Shown here: positions 47,150 through 55,222 of the stretch, in pieces
Position numbering within the stretch: position 1 is the first letter of the stretch
Layout of the letters: the number at the start of each line of letters is the position of its first letter
From: Akkermansiaceae bacterium
GTDB taxonomy: Bacteria; Verrucomicrobiota; Verrucomicrobiia; Verrucomicrobiales; Akkermansiaceae
Assembly: GCA_024233115.1 (NCBI GenBank)
Contig: JACKQB010000002.1
Coordinates: forward strand, 434,001-498,000
Length of the DNA: 64,000 nucleotides
Direction: 5' to 3'
Program-made: the position numbers and the translations under genes
Notes under the pieces: model-generated
Databases searched by the model: none
The model's input: the letters and a program-made list of their open reading frames with translations, nothing else
What the model was told of the DNA's origin: nothing

Positions 47150-49855
47150 ATGAAACTTCTCAAAGCCCGCGTCCAGAACTACCGCGTCCACCGTGATCTC
47201 GAAGCCCGCCTGGATGCTCCCCTGTCCCTGATCCAGGGCCCTAACGAATCCGGTAAAAGCACCCTCGTCGAGGCCATCCACCGCGCCCTTTTCCTCAATG
47301 CCAAGGGCACCAGTGAGTCGCACAAGGAAATGGTGTCCACCAGCCACGACGGCACACCCACCGTGGAGCTGGAATTTTCCAGCCATGGAAAATGCTACAC
47401 CCTGCGCAAGGAGTTCGCCGGCACCAAGGGCAAGACCGAGCTGAGCGCCGAGGGCGAGGCCCCTCTGACCGGCGAAGCCGCGGAGTCGAAACTCGCCGAG
47501 CTGCTCGGTGTGGACGGCGGCCTCGGTGGCGGTGCCGCCAAAAAAGGCCTGCCCCAGCGCTGGGCCCACCTCTGGGTGCGCCAGGGCAGCAGCGAGCTGT
47601 CCCCACTTTCATCCGATGAAGTACACTCGCCCCTGCGCCGCGAATTGCAGAAGCACACCGGCATGGGTATTCTTGTTAGCCAGGCCGACGCCGCCCTGAT
47701 CGAGCGGCTCCAGTCACTCGTCGATGAGTCGTTTACCTCGGGTGGCAAAGTCAAGGCGGGGTCAAAACTCAAGGAGCTGGAGGACGCCCTCGACCAGGCG
47801 AACAGCTCCCTTGCCGGCAAACAGCAGCAACTCGCCGAACTCGAGAACGCCGCCCGCCAATACACCCAGGGAAAGGAGGAGAGCGCCCGCCACTCGGAGA
47901 CACTGCAGGCGGCAGACCATGCCCTCAAGCAAGTCGTGGAGAATCTCGAGAAGGCCACCCTGATCGCCAAACAACACGACGACGCCAGCACCAAACTGGG
48001 GCAATCACGCAGTGCCCTCACCCAGCTCAAACAAGTCGATCAGGACATCCGCGAAACCTCCCGCCGACTCGAGGAGGCACAGCAGAATCTCAAACCCCAA
48101 CAGGACCAGGCCGATGCCACCGCGAAAGAGCTCGCTACACTCCGCAGCCAGCTCTCCGACGCCGAAAGCTCCCGGGTGTCTCTAACCACGGAGTCCCGCC
48201 TCGCATCCCAGAAACTCGATGCCTGGAAAACCCAGCAGTCGATCCTGCGCAGCCGCTCGGATCTCGGGCAGCGGCAGAAGGCGCTGAAAACCATCGCCAG
48301 CCTGCAATCCGACATCCAACAAAAAGCACGCGAGGCCGCCAAGATCGACGCTTTCGACAAGGCATGCCTCGCCAATCTGCAAAAGCTCAGCCGCGAGGCC
48401 GACTCCGCCCAGGCGCGCCTCGATGCCTACGCCCTGAAGGTCGAGCTGCTGGAGTCCAACACTCCGGTCAGCCTCGATGGCACCCCGCTCAAGGACGGCG
48501 AGGCGAGGACGCTGGCGCAAACCGCCGAACTCAGCATCGGCGGCAACAAAACACGCATCCGCCTCACCCCCGGCGGCCACCAGAACCTCGACCAGGCACG
48601 CCAGTGCGCCGGGGAGGCCGCCGCCGCGCTGGCAAAGGCATTCGACCAGCTCGGCATCACCCGGCTGGAACAAGCCGACGAACAGCACCTCAGGTTCCAA
48701 CAGCTCAAGCAGGACCTCGACCGGTGCAAAAAAGATCTCGCCTCCCTCGACCCCGATGAGGTCGCCGGGGCATGCGACCAGCTCAGCGTCGAGCTGGAGC
48801 GCCAGCAGGCCACCTTGGAACGCCTCAACGAGCCCCTCCAGCTCAGCTTCTCCGACCAGCCTGACGCCATCCGCGACGCCTTGGAGGAGGCCGAGCAGGC
48901 ATGCCGGAAATCGGACACCGCCCTCAAGGCCGCCGACGCCAGGGAAGGCGCGCTTCGCAAAAAACGCGACCAGCTCGAGGCCGACCTCGCCCAGGCCACG
49001 GAAGCGCTCGGCAGCCAGAAAACCGAGGTCACTCGCCTCGAATCCCGCATCAAGACGCTCACCGAGCAGGCGGGCGACCCCACCGACCGCGCCACGAAAA
49101 TCAGCACCCTGGAACTCGGCGTCGAGCAAGCTGAACAAGAACTCAAAAAACTCCAGACTCGCCTCGACGAGCTCGGCCACACCCAGCTCAAGAGCGACCA
49201 CGAACGCCTTACCGCCACCATCGAGAACTCCAAAAAGCTGCTCCGCGAGGCCGAAAACAAAATGCTCGTCGCCGGGCAATCCCTGCGCAGCGAAGGCTCG
49301 TCGGACCCCCAGCGCGAGGTGCTCGAGGCGCAGGCCAGGTGCACAGAAATCGCCGAGTCGCTCGACCGCGTCCGCCGGCAGGCGGAGGTGCGCCGGGAAC
49401 TGCTGGACCGACTCCAATCCGCCCAGGCCGACAAAGCCCAGACGCTCGCCAAGCCGCTCGAGGAGGCCGCCGCGCCCTACCTCCAGGCGATCTTCGGCAG
49501 CCAGACCCGCGCCCGCCTCCAGTGGTCCGACGACGGCACCCGCCTCGAGGGCCTCGCCATCGACCGCACCCACCACCAGGCCGGCCTCTTCGACTTCGAG
49601 CACCTCAGCCACGGCGCCCGCGAACAAGCCGCCCTCGCCATTCGCCTCGCCATGGCCGAAGTCCTCGCCAGCGCCCACGACAACTGCCTGCCCATCGTCC
49701 TCGACGACGCCTTCACCCACGCCGACCGCTCCCGCGTCGAAAAACTCAAGCGCGTCCTCTACCAAGGCACTCAGAACGGCCTGCAAATCATCCTCCTCAC
49801 CTGCCACCCCGAAAACTACTCCGGCCTCACCCCCAACGAAATCACCCTCGGCTAA
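47150..49855 (+). CDS. SbcC/YhaN-like coiled-coil ATPase
   Basis: 901 residues. N-terminal ABC-type head with Walker A GPNESGKST (30-38), long coiled coils (about 200-400 and 490-760, rich in Glu, Gln, Lys), and the C-terminal head with signature LSHGAREQAALAI and Walker B LPIVLDDAFTHAD. There is no CxxC zinc hook at the apex; a small central domain (about 400-470) stands there instead, as in YhaN-like proteins. With the nuclease upstream it forms a DNA end-processing complex. Its last 27 bases are repeated about 90 bases downstream. Confidence 0.9.
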   Translation: MKLLKARVQNYRVHRDLEARLDAPLSLIQGPNESGKSTLVEAIHRALFLNAKGTSESHKEMVSTSHDGTPTVELEFSSHGKCYTLRKEFAGTKGKTELSAEGEAPLTGEAAESKLAELLGVDGGLGGGAAKKGLPQRWAHLWVRQGSSELSPLSSDEVHSPLRRELQKHTGMGILVSQADAALIERLQSLVDESFTSGGKVKAGSKLKELEDALDQANSSLAGKQQQLAELENAARQYTQGKEESARHSETLQAADHALKQVVENLEKATLIAKQHDDASTKLGQSRSALTQLKQVDQDIRETSRRLEEAQQNLKPQQDQADATAKELATLRSQLSDAESSRVSLTTESRLASQKLDAWKTQQSILRSRSDLGQRQKALKTIASLQSDIQQKAREAAKIDAFDKACLANLQKLSREADSAQARLDAYALKVELLESNTPVSLDGTPLKDGEARTLAQTAELSIGGNKTRIRLTPGGHQNLDQARQCAGEAAAALAKAFDQLGITRLEQADEQHLRFQQLKQDLDRCKKDLASLDPDEVAGACDQLSVELERQQATLERLNEPLQLSFSDQPDAIRDALEEAEQACRKSDTALKAADAREGALRKKRDQLEADLAQATEALGSQKTEVTRLESRIKTLTEQAGDPTDRATKISTLELGVEQAEQELKKLQTRLDELGHTQLKSDHERLTATIENSKKLLREAENKMLVAGQSLRSEGSSDPQREVLEAQARCTEIAESLDRVRRQAEVRRELLDRLQSAQADKAQTLAKPLEEAAAPYLQAIFGSQTRARLQWSDDGTRLEGLAIDRTHHQAGLFDFEHLSHGAREQAALAIRLAMAEVLASAHDNCLPIVLDDAFTHADRSRVEKLKRVLYQGTQNGLQIILLTCHPENYSGLTPNEITLG

Positions 49856-49974
49856 CACCCCCCAAAATGCCCCCGCCCACCCACGCGCTGCAAGCCCATA
49901 GCCGCCATAGCCGCCATCGCGTGTGGCAAAGCCACTATACGCGACCCACCCCCAACGGAATCACCCTCGGCTAA
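49829..49974 (+). repeat. Direct repeat of the ATPase gene's 3' end
   Basis: The 27 bases 49829-49855 (ending the SbcC-like gene at TCGGCTAA) recur at 49948-49974 with one difference. The 92 bases between contain CCGCCATAG repeats and a hairpin. Looks like a duplication made when the downstream segment was inserted. Confidence 0.75.
49918..49943. repeat. Palindromic repeat, copy 1
   Basis: CGCGTGTGGCAAAGCCAC followed by TATACGCG folds into a hairpin: GTGGC pairs with GCCAC around AAA, and CGCGT with ACGCG outside. A degenerate copy in the same orientation lies at 53982-54009. Confidence 0.7.
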
Positions 49975-50069
49975 TGCCTCCAGTGCAACATTTTCAGCCA
50001 GATAACATCACTCTTCGCTTGTAGCCTCTTTCAGTTTGCCTAACATTCAGCAAACTCAGCACCTCTCCC

Positions 50070-53000
50070 ATGTCCTCTAGCCATCACCATTCCACATCCA
50101 ATCTACGTGACAATCACTCAAAACGTGGGGCGGTCGGCGATTTTCTAAAACACACCATCCAGCCTGACAGCAAACTCTCCTTCGTATCCGCCTACTTCAC
50201 CGTTCACGCCTACCAAGCTCTCTCCCAGCAGCTAGACTCTTGTGATTCACTTCGTTTTTTGTTCGGCGAACCTTCCTTCATCACCCAGATCAATTCCAAG
50301 GATCAGCAATCCGCCAACTTTACCCTCACGGATACTGGTCTCGCGCTCACCAAGTCACTCAACCAAAGCGCAGCGGCAAAAGCCTGCGCTACCTGGATCA
50401 AAGACAAAGCCGAAATCCGTTCCATTCGCCACAGAAATTTTCTCCACGGCAAAGCCTACCATGTGGAAAATGGCGGCGCATCAAGCGCCATCCTCGGCAG
50501 CTCGAACTTCACTGTCCCAGGCCTAGGCCTTGGCTCTCAGAATAACAATGTCGAGCTCAATCTCGTGGTCGATTCCGATCGCGACCGCCGCGACCTCAAG
50601 GCCTGGTTCGATGAGACTTGGAATGACGACTCTCTCACCAAAGACGTCAAAGACGAGGTCCTCACCTACCTTAACCGTCTGGCCCAGCCGAACTCTCCCG
50701 AGTTTATCTACTACCTCACCCTCTACCACCTCTTCTATGAACAACTGCTTCGTGACGAAGGTGAGGATGACAGCCTGCAACGCAGCTCCCTTTACGAGTC
50801 CACCATTTGGAAAAAACTCTTCTCATTCCAGAAGGACGGGGTCAAGGGTGCCATCAACAAAATCCGCGAACTCAACGGCTGCATCCTGGCCGATAGCGTC
50901 GGCCTCGGAAAAACTTTCTCAGCTCTCGCAGTCATCAAGTTCTTCGAGCTCCGCCACGAGCGCGTCCTGGTCCTCTGCCCCAAAAAACTCCGCCAGAACT
51001 GGGCCATCTATCGCCCTCAGAGCAAGCTCTGCCCGTTCCCCGAAGATAAATTTGGCTTCGACCTCCTCTCCCACACCGATCTCTCAAGGGACTCCGGCGA
51101 AGTCGATGGCCACCAGCTCAGAGACTTCCGCTGGGACGACTACGATCTCATCGTCATCGACGAATCCCACAACTTCCGTAACAATGCCGTAGGTAAAGCC
51201 GAGGACGACGACACACCCAGACGCACCCGCTACGAGCGACTCATCGAGGACATCATTCAGGCAGGCAGAAACACCAAAGTCCTCCTCCTCTCCGCCACCC
51301 CCGTCAACAACCAGATTTCCGACCTGCGCAATCAAATTTCCTTCATCGCAGGGGGCGACGTTGCCCGCTCAGCCGACCCCCGCTACGACGCTGCCTTTTC
51401 TAACAAACTAAAAATTCTCAGCATCAAGGAAACCTGCCGCAAAGCTCAGCAGAAGTTCACCACCTGGACCAAAAAATCACCCGATGAGCGCAGCACCAAA
51501 GATCTGATCAATCAACTGGGAAGCGATTTCTTCCAACTGCTCGACGGCCTCACCATCGCCCGCTCACGATCCCAAATCAAACGCCACTACGCCAAGGAAC
51601 TTGCCATACTAGGTGGCTTCCCCACCCGCATGCCGCCACAGTCCGAATACCCGGACATCGACACCAAAGGCCAATTCTTTGACTTCAAACAGCTCGATGA
51701 GGAAATCAGCAAGCTCACCCTCAGCCTCTATCACCCGTCGCACCACCTTCAGGACAACTTGCCCGCCAAGACCCGCGCGCATTACGACCAAAAAATCGGC
51801 AACTTCAACCAGGAGGGCCGCGAGAAAATCCTCATCTCTATGATGAAGGTCAACTTCCTCAAGCGCCTGGAGAGTTCCGTCGACTCTTTCCGCTCCACCC
51901 TGGAACGGACCATTGATAAAATCGACACGCTGACAAAGAAAATCGACGCCTTCCAGCAACGGGAAATCGATAACCCGGACATCGACTTCGCCAACCTCTC
52001 CGAAGAAGATATCGATGATCTGGAGGTCGACATCGAGGACATCCAGATCGGTGCCAAACACAAGATCAACCTCGCCCACCTCAAGCTTCCCGAATGGCAG
52101 CGCGCGGTGGAGAACGACCGTACCCAGCTAAAATTCCTGCTCGATAAATCCGCACCCATCACCCCAGCCCGCGATGCCAAGCTCATCCGCCTGCGCCAGC
52201 TCATCGCGCAAAAGCACGCCCACCCGTCCACCAACCGCGACGGCCAGGCGATCCGCAAGGTCATCGTGTTCACCGCCTTCGCAGACACCGCCAGATACCT
52301 CTGGGAAAATGTCGCCAAGCCCTTCCACCAGGACACCGGCGTTCACGCTGCCCTCGTCGCCGGCGGCGGCAAATGCGAGACCACACTCGGTGGCTATGAC
52401 TTCGAGCACATCCTCACCAATTTCGCTCCGCGCTCAAAAAACCGCAACGCCCAGCAGGATCTTCCGCAGGATGAAGAAATCGACCTCCTAATCGCTACCG
52501 ACTGCATCTCCGAGGGCCAGAACCTTCAGGACGCCGACCTACTCATCAACTACGACATCCACTGGAACCCTGTGCGCATCATCCAGCGCTTCGGCCGGAT
52601 CGATCGTATCGGCTCGCTCCACTCCCACATCTCACTGATCAACTTCTGGCCCACCCGTGACCTCGATGCCTACATCGGCGTCAAGCATCGCGTCGAGGCC
52701 CGCATGGCACTCGTCGATCTCACCGCCACCGGCGAAGACAACTTGCTCAACACAGAGCAAATCGAAGACCTCATCGACTCAGATCTCCACTACCGCAACA
52801 AGCAGCTGAAGAAACTGCAAAAGGAAATCCTCGACCTCGAAGACCTCGATACCGAAACCATCTCGCTGGCCGATTTCTCCCTCGCAGATTTCCGTATGGA
52901 TCTGCTCAACTACCTCGATGCCAACCGCGCAGCACTCGAGTCCGCCGAGAACGGTCTCTTTGCCGTCGTGCCGACCAATCCGGACATTCCCATGGCACAG

Positions 53001-53414
53001 CCCGGCATCCTTTTCTGCCTGCGCCAGCGCAGCGATGTGCAGAGCACCGAGGTCAACCCACTCTCACCGCACTACCTCGTTTACGTGCACGATGATGGCA
53101 ACGTTCGCCTCACTTTTGCCCAGCCGAAGCAGTGCCTTAACCTGTTCAAAGAACTTGCCGCCAAGGAGCCCAACGCCTTCACCAAGCTGCACGATCTCTT
53201 CGACCAGCGCACCCGCAACGGTCAAGACATGAAGCACGAGAGCAAGCTCATCGAAGCCGCCGCCAACTCCGTCAAGCGCACCTTCCAACGCCGCGCCGCC
53301 GCCGGGCTGTTCTCCGGCCGCGATGGCACCCTACCCACCAAAAGCGCCACCCCCACCACCACCGAAGACCTGGAACTCATCACCTGGCTCATTATTGCCG
53401 ATCCAGCGTCATGA
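50070..53414 (+). CDS. Helicase with N-terminal phospholipase-D nuclease domain
   Basis: 1114 residues. N-terminal PLD-type nuclease half-site: FLHGKAYHV then GSSNFT (about 124-155), the HxK plus GSxN arrangement. SNF2/superfamily-2 helicase follows: motif I LADSVGLGKTF (about 272), motif II VIDESHNF (about 361), motif III LLSATPVNNQ (about 407), motif V DCISEGQNL, motif VI QRFGRIDRIG (about 840). PLD-helicase fusions occur in restriction and anti-phage systems as ATP-driven nucleases. It opens the same-strand cassette running to 62763. It should translocate on DNA and cut; which system it belongs to is not established. Confidence 0.87.
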   Translation: MSSSHHHSTSNLRDNHSKRGAVGDFLKHTIQPDSKLSFVSAYFTVHAYQALSQQLDSCDSLRFLFGEPSFITQINSKDQQSANFTLTDTGLALTKSLNQSAAAKACATWIKDKAEIRSIRHRNFLHGKAYHVENGGASSAILGSSNFTVPGLGLGSQNNNVELNLVVDSDRDRRDLKAWFDETWNDDSLTKDVKDEVLTYLNRLAQPNSPEFIYYLTLYHLFYEQLLRDEGEDDSLQRSSLYESTIWKKLFSFQKDGVKGAINKIRELNGCILADSVGLGKTFSALAVIKFFELRHERVLVLCPKKLRQNWAIYRPQSKLCPFPEDKFGFDLLSHTDLSRDSGEVDGHQLRDFRWDDYDLIVIDESHNFRNNAVGKAEDDDTPRRTRYERLIEDIIQAGRNTKVLLLSATPVNNQISDLRNQISFIAGGDVARSADPRYDAAFSNKLKILSIKETCRKAQQKFTTWTKKSPDERSTKDLINQLGSDFFQLLDGLTIARSRSQIKRHYAKELAILGGFPTRMPPQSEYPDIDTKGQFFDFKQLDEEISKLTLSLYHPSHHLQDNLPAKTRAHYDQKIGNFNQEGREKILISMMKVNFLKRLESSVDSFRSTLERTIDKIDTLTKKIDAFQQREIDNPDIDFANLSEEDIDDLEVDIEDIQIGAKHKINLAHLKLPEWQRAVENDRTQLKFLLDKSAPITPARDAKLIRLRQLIAQKHAHPSTNRDGQAIRKVIVFTAFADTARYLWENVAKPFHQDTGVHAALVAGGGKCETTLGGYDFEHILTNFAPRSKNRNAQQDLPQDEEIDLLIATDCISEGQNLQDADLLINYDIHWNPVRIIQRFGRIDRIGSLHSHISLINFWPTRDLDAYIGVKHRVEARMALVDLTATGEDNLLNTEQIEDLIDSDLHYRNKQLKKLQKEILDLEDLDTETISLADFSLADFRMDLLNYLDANRAALESAENGLFAVVPTNPDIPMAQPGILFCLRQRSDVQSTEVNPLSPHYLVYVHDDGNVRLTFAQPKQCLNLFKELAAKEPNAFTKLHDLFDQRTRNGQDMKHESKLIEAAANSVKRTFQRRAAAGLFSGRDGTLPTKSATPTTTEDLELITWLIIADPAS

Positions 53415-53453
53415 AATTTCTCCTTTCCATTCTCCCAGTCTCAACTAAATTAA

Positions 53454-53968
53454 ATGCGTGATCGATGCACAGAAAATCAGGGAATCCCGCTCCCGTCACT
53501 TGTTGCGCAGCTCAGAGCAGGCTGCGAAACAGTTGCGCGCCTTCAGGGAGGTTCTGCCCATTACCACGAACAGTGCGCCATCTTCCGCGACTTTGCGCGA
53601 ACCGAGGGCTTCTTACTCAGCCAAGCGCCCAGCGAACTAAGCACCGCGCCAGACGAAGAGGGCAATGAACACCAGGTATGGTTTCGCCCCGCCGATGCTT
53701 CATTTCTCAAAGCAACCTGGCCAGGCTTCTTTGGCCTGCTCGTCGTTCACCGCCACGATGAAGAGCCCGCGGCCTCACCAGCACAGGCTGGCACCCCTTC
53801 CGCATCGACGGAAATCTCGCCTACTTTGATCCGCAGAGGAAACTCGTCGCCTCAGATACCCATCGGGGCAATATCATCGTCATGCCGGATGGACTGCTCG
53901 CCCCCATCGATCTCCGCGTCCAACCCCTCACCGACACCCTCCTCGCCATCGTCAAAAATTTAATCTAA
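53454..53968 (+). pseudogene. Degraded kinase-like gene with internal deletion/frameshift
   Basis: The first part (53454 to about 53765) reads CETVARLQGGSAHYHEQCAI, EEGNEHQVWFRPADASFLKA and TWPGFFGLLVVHRH; it resembles the N-lobe of the kinase-like domains found in polyvalent phage/plasmid proteins. The middle lobe is missing. From about 53770 the sensible translation moves to another frame: STGWHPFRIDGNLAYFDPQ, ASDTHRGNIIVMPDGLLAPI, ending at 53968, which matches the C-lobe (D-x-H-x-x-N). In the original frame the tail is Ser/Pro nonsense ending at 53963. Probably inactive. Confidence 0.7.
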
Positions 53969-53981
53969 AACATCACCTACG

Positions 53982-54009
53982 CGCGTGACAAAGCCACAAT
54001 CCGCGCCCC
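53982..54009. repeat. Palindromic repeat, copy 2
   Basis: CGCGTGACAAAGCCAC followed by AATCCGCGCCCC matches copy 1 (49918-49943 plus flank) except for a two-base deletion and a few changes. Together the copies flank the helicase and the degraded kinase gene. Confidence 0.6.
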
Positions 54010-54049
54010 AATCCCTCCCCCCCCAGGCTCCCCAGAGCCGCCCCACCCA

Positions 54050-54084
54050 ATTTCCCATTTCCCATTTCCCATTTCCCATTTCCC
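54050..54084 (+). repeat. Heptamer tandem repeat, 5 copies, upstream of the DUF1016 gene
   Basis: ATTTCCC repeated five times without error, ending 23 bases before the ATG at 54108. The same unit is repeated before the next gene. Confidence 0.95.
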
Positions 54085-54107
54085 AATTTCAAATTTTCTC
54101 ATCCACC

Positions 54108-55127
54108 ATGCCAGAGCTACCAGCCGCATCACCCGACCATTTCTTCACCGCTGTCCGCGACATCCTGCAGCAGGCACGCGGTCAGGCTGCGCGTGCCGTC
54201 AACATCGCCATGGTGGAGGCTTACTGGCTGATTGGCAAACGCATCGTCGAAGAAGAACAAGGTGGCTCTGCTCAAGCAAAATATGGAGCCGGCCTGCTCA
54301 AGCAGCTCTCCAAAGAACTCAGCCAAGAATTTGGCAAAGGCTTCTCGCTCGCCAACCTCAAAAATTTCCGCAAATTCTACCTCACCTACCCTGAAAAAGG
54401 AAAAAGCTACACACTGTGTAGCCTTTTGAGCTGGAGCCATAATCGCTTGATCATGCGAGAGAAAAGCGAAGCAGCAAGGGACTACTACCTCACCGAATCT
54501 AAAAAACAAAACTGGAGCGTGCGCGTCCTCAAGCGTCAGCTCGAAACCCAAACCTACCAACGCCTGCTCTCTACCCAAAAGGACAGCAAATCACTGCCCG
54601 GCCAAAACCAACTCAGCACCCAAACCTCAGCACTCGGTATCCTCAAAGACCCCTACGTGCTCGAATTTCTCGGCCTCCCCGAAGACCCCAGCCTCCAAGA
54701 AAAAGAACTGGAAACCGCACTCATCAACGACCTCCAAAAATTCCTCCTCGAGCTCGGAGGCGGCTTCTCCTTCGTCGCCCGACAGATGCGCATCAGCACC
54801 GAGACCTCACACTTCTACCTCGACCTCGTCTTCTACAACTATCTGCTCAAGTGCTTCGTCGTCATCGACCTGAAAACCACCAAACTCACCCACCAGGACA
54901 TCGGCCAGATGGACATGTATGTCCGCATGTTCGATGACCTCAAACGCGGCGACGACGACAACCCAACCATCGGCATCATCCTCTGTGCCGACAAGGACGA
55001 GACGATGGTCCAATACTCCGTCCTCAAGGGCAACGAACAACTCTTCGCCTCCAAATACCGCACCATCCTCCCCAGCGAGGAACAGCTCGCCGCAGAACTC
55101 GAGCGCGAACGCAGTTTACACGAATAA
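54108..55127 (+). CDS. DUF1016/YhcG-type PDDEXK nuclease
   Basis: 339 residues from ATG at 54108; a longer frame would translate the heptamer repeats and is rejected. The N-terminal DUF1016 domain has NIAMVEAYWLIGKRIVEEEQ and KQLSKELSQEFGKGFSLANL. The C-terminal nuclease has LDLVFYN (about 238) followed by VVIDLKT (about 253), the D and D-x-K of a PDDEXK site, and GQMDMYV. YhcG-like proteins occur in defence islands. It lies between the degraded kinase and the methyltransferase, both preceded by repeats. Confidence 0.92.
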   Translation: MPELPAASPDHFFTAVRDILQQARGQAARAVNIAMVEAYWLIGKRIVEEEQGGSAQAKYGAGLLKQLSKELSQEFGKGFSLANLKNFRKFYLTYPEKGKSYTLCSLLSWSHNRLIMREKSEAARDYYLTESKKQNWSVRVLKRQLETQTYQRLLSTQKDSKSLPGQNQLSTQTSALGILKDPYVLEFLGLPEDPSLQEKELETALINDLQKFLLELGGGFSFVARQMRISTETSHFYLDLVFYNYLLKCFVVIDLKTTKLTHQDIGQMDMYVRMFDDLKRGDDDNPTIGIILCADKDETMVQYSVLKGNEQLFASKYRTILPSEEQLAAELERERSLHE

Positions 55128-55138
55128 CCAGCCCCCCC

Positions 55139-55201
55139 ATTTCCCATTTCCCATTTCCCATTTCCCATTTCCCATTTCCCATTTCCCATTTCCCATTTCC
55201 C
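55139..55201 (+). repeat. Heptamer tandem repeat, 9 copies, upstream of the methyltransferase gene
   Basis: Nine perfect copies of ATTTCCC, then a degenerate one (ATTTCCT), ending about 21 bases before the ATG at 55223. A tract in this spot could change promoter or ribosome-site spacing when copy number slips. Confidence 0.95.
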
Positions 55202-55222
55202 ATTTCCTAATTCCCACCCACC

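Noticed and set aside
48182..49858. 558-codon antisense frame inside the SbcC-like gene
   Set aside because: Long antisense frames arise from GC-rich third positions; the sense frame has Walker motifs and coiled coils, the antisense none.
53458..53640. Alternative 60-codon frame at the start of the kinase remnant
   Set aside because: The other frame gives the kinase-like sequence; this one could be a shifted N-terminus but nothing supports it beyond a charged helix.
53985..54107. N-terminal extension of the DUF1016 protein and a minus-strand frame with repeated MGNGKWE
   Set aside because: Both are translations of the ATTTCCC repeats, not conserved protein sequence.
54050..55207. CRISPR array
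   Set aside because: The heptamers are directly adjacent with no spacers; no cas genes are present.
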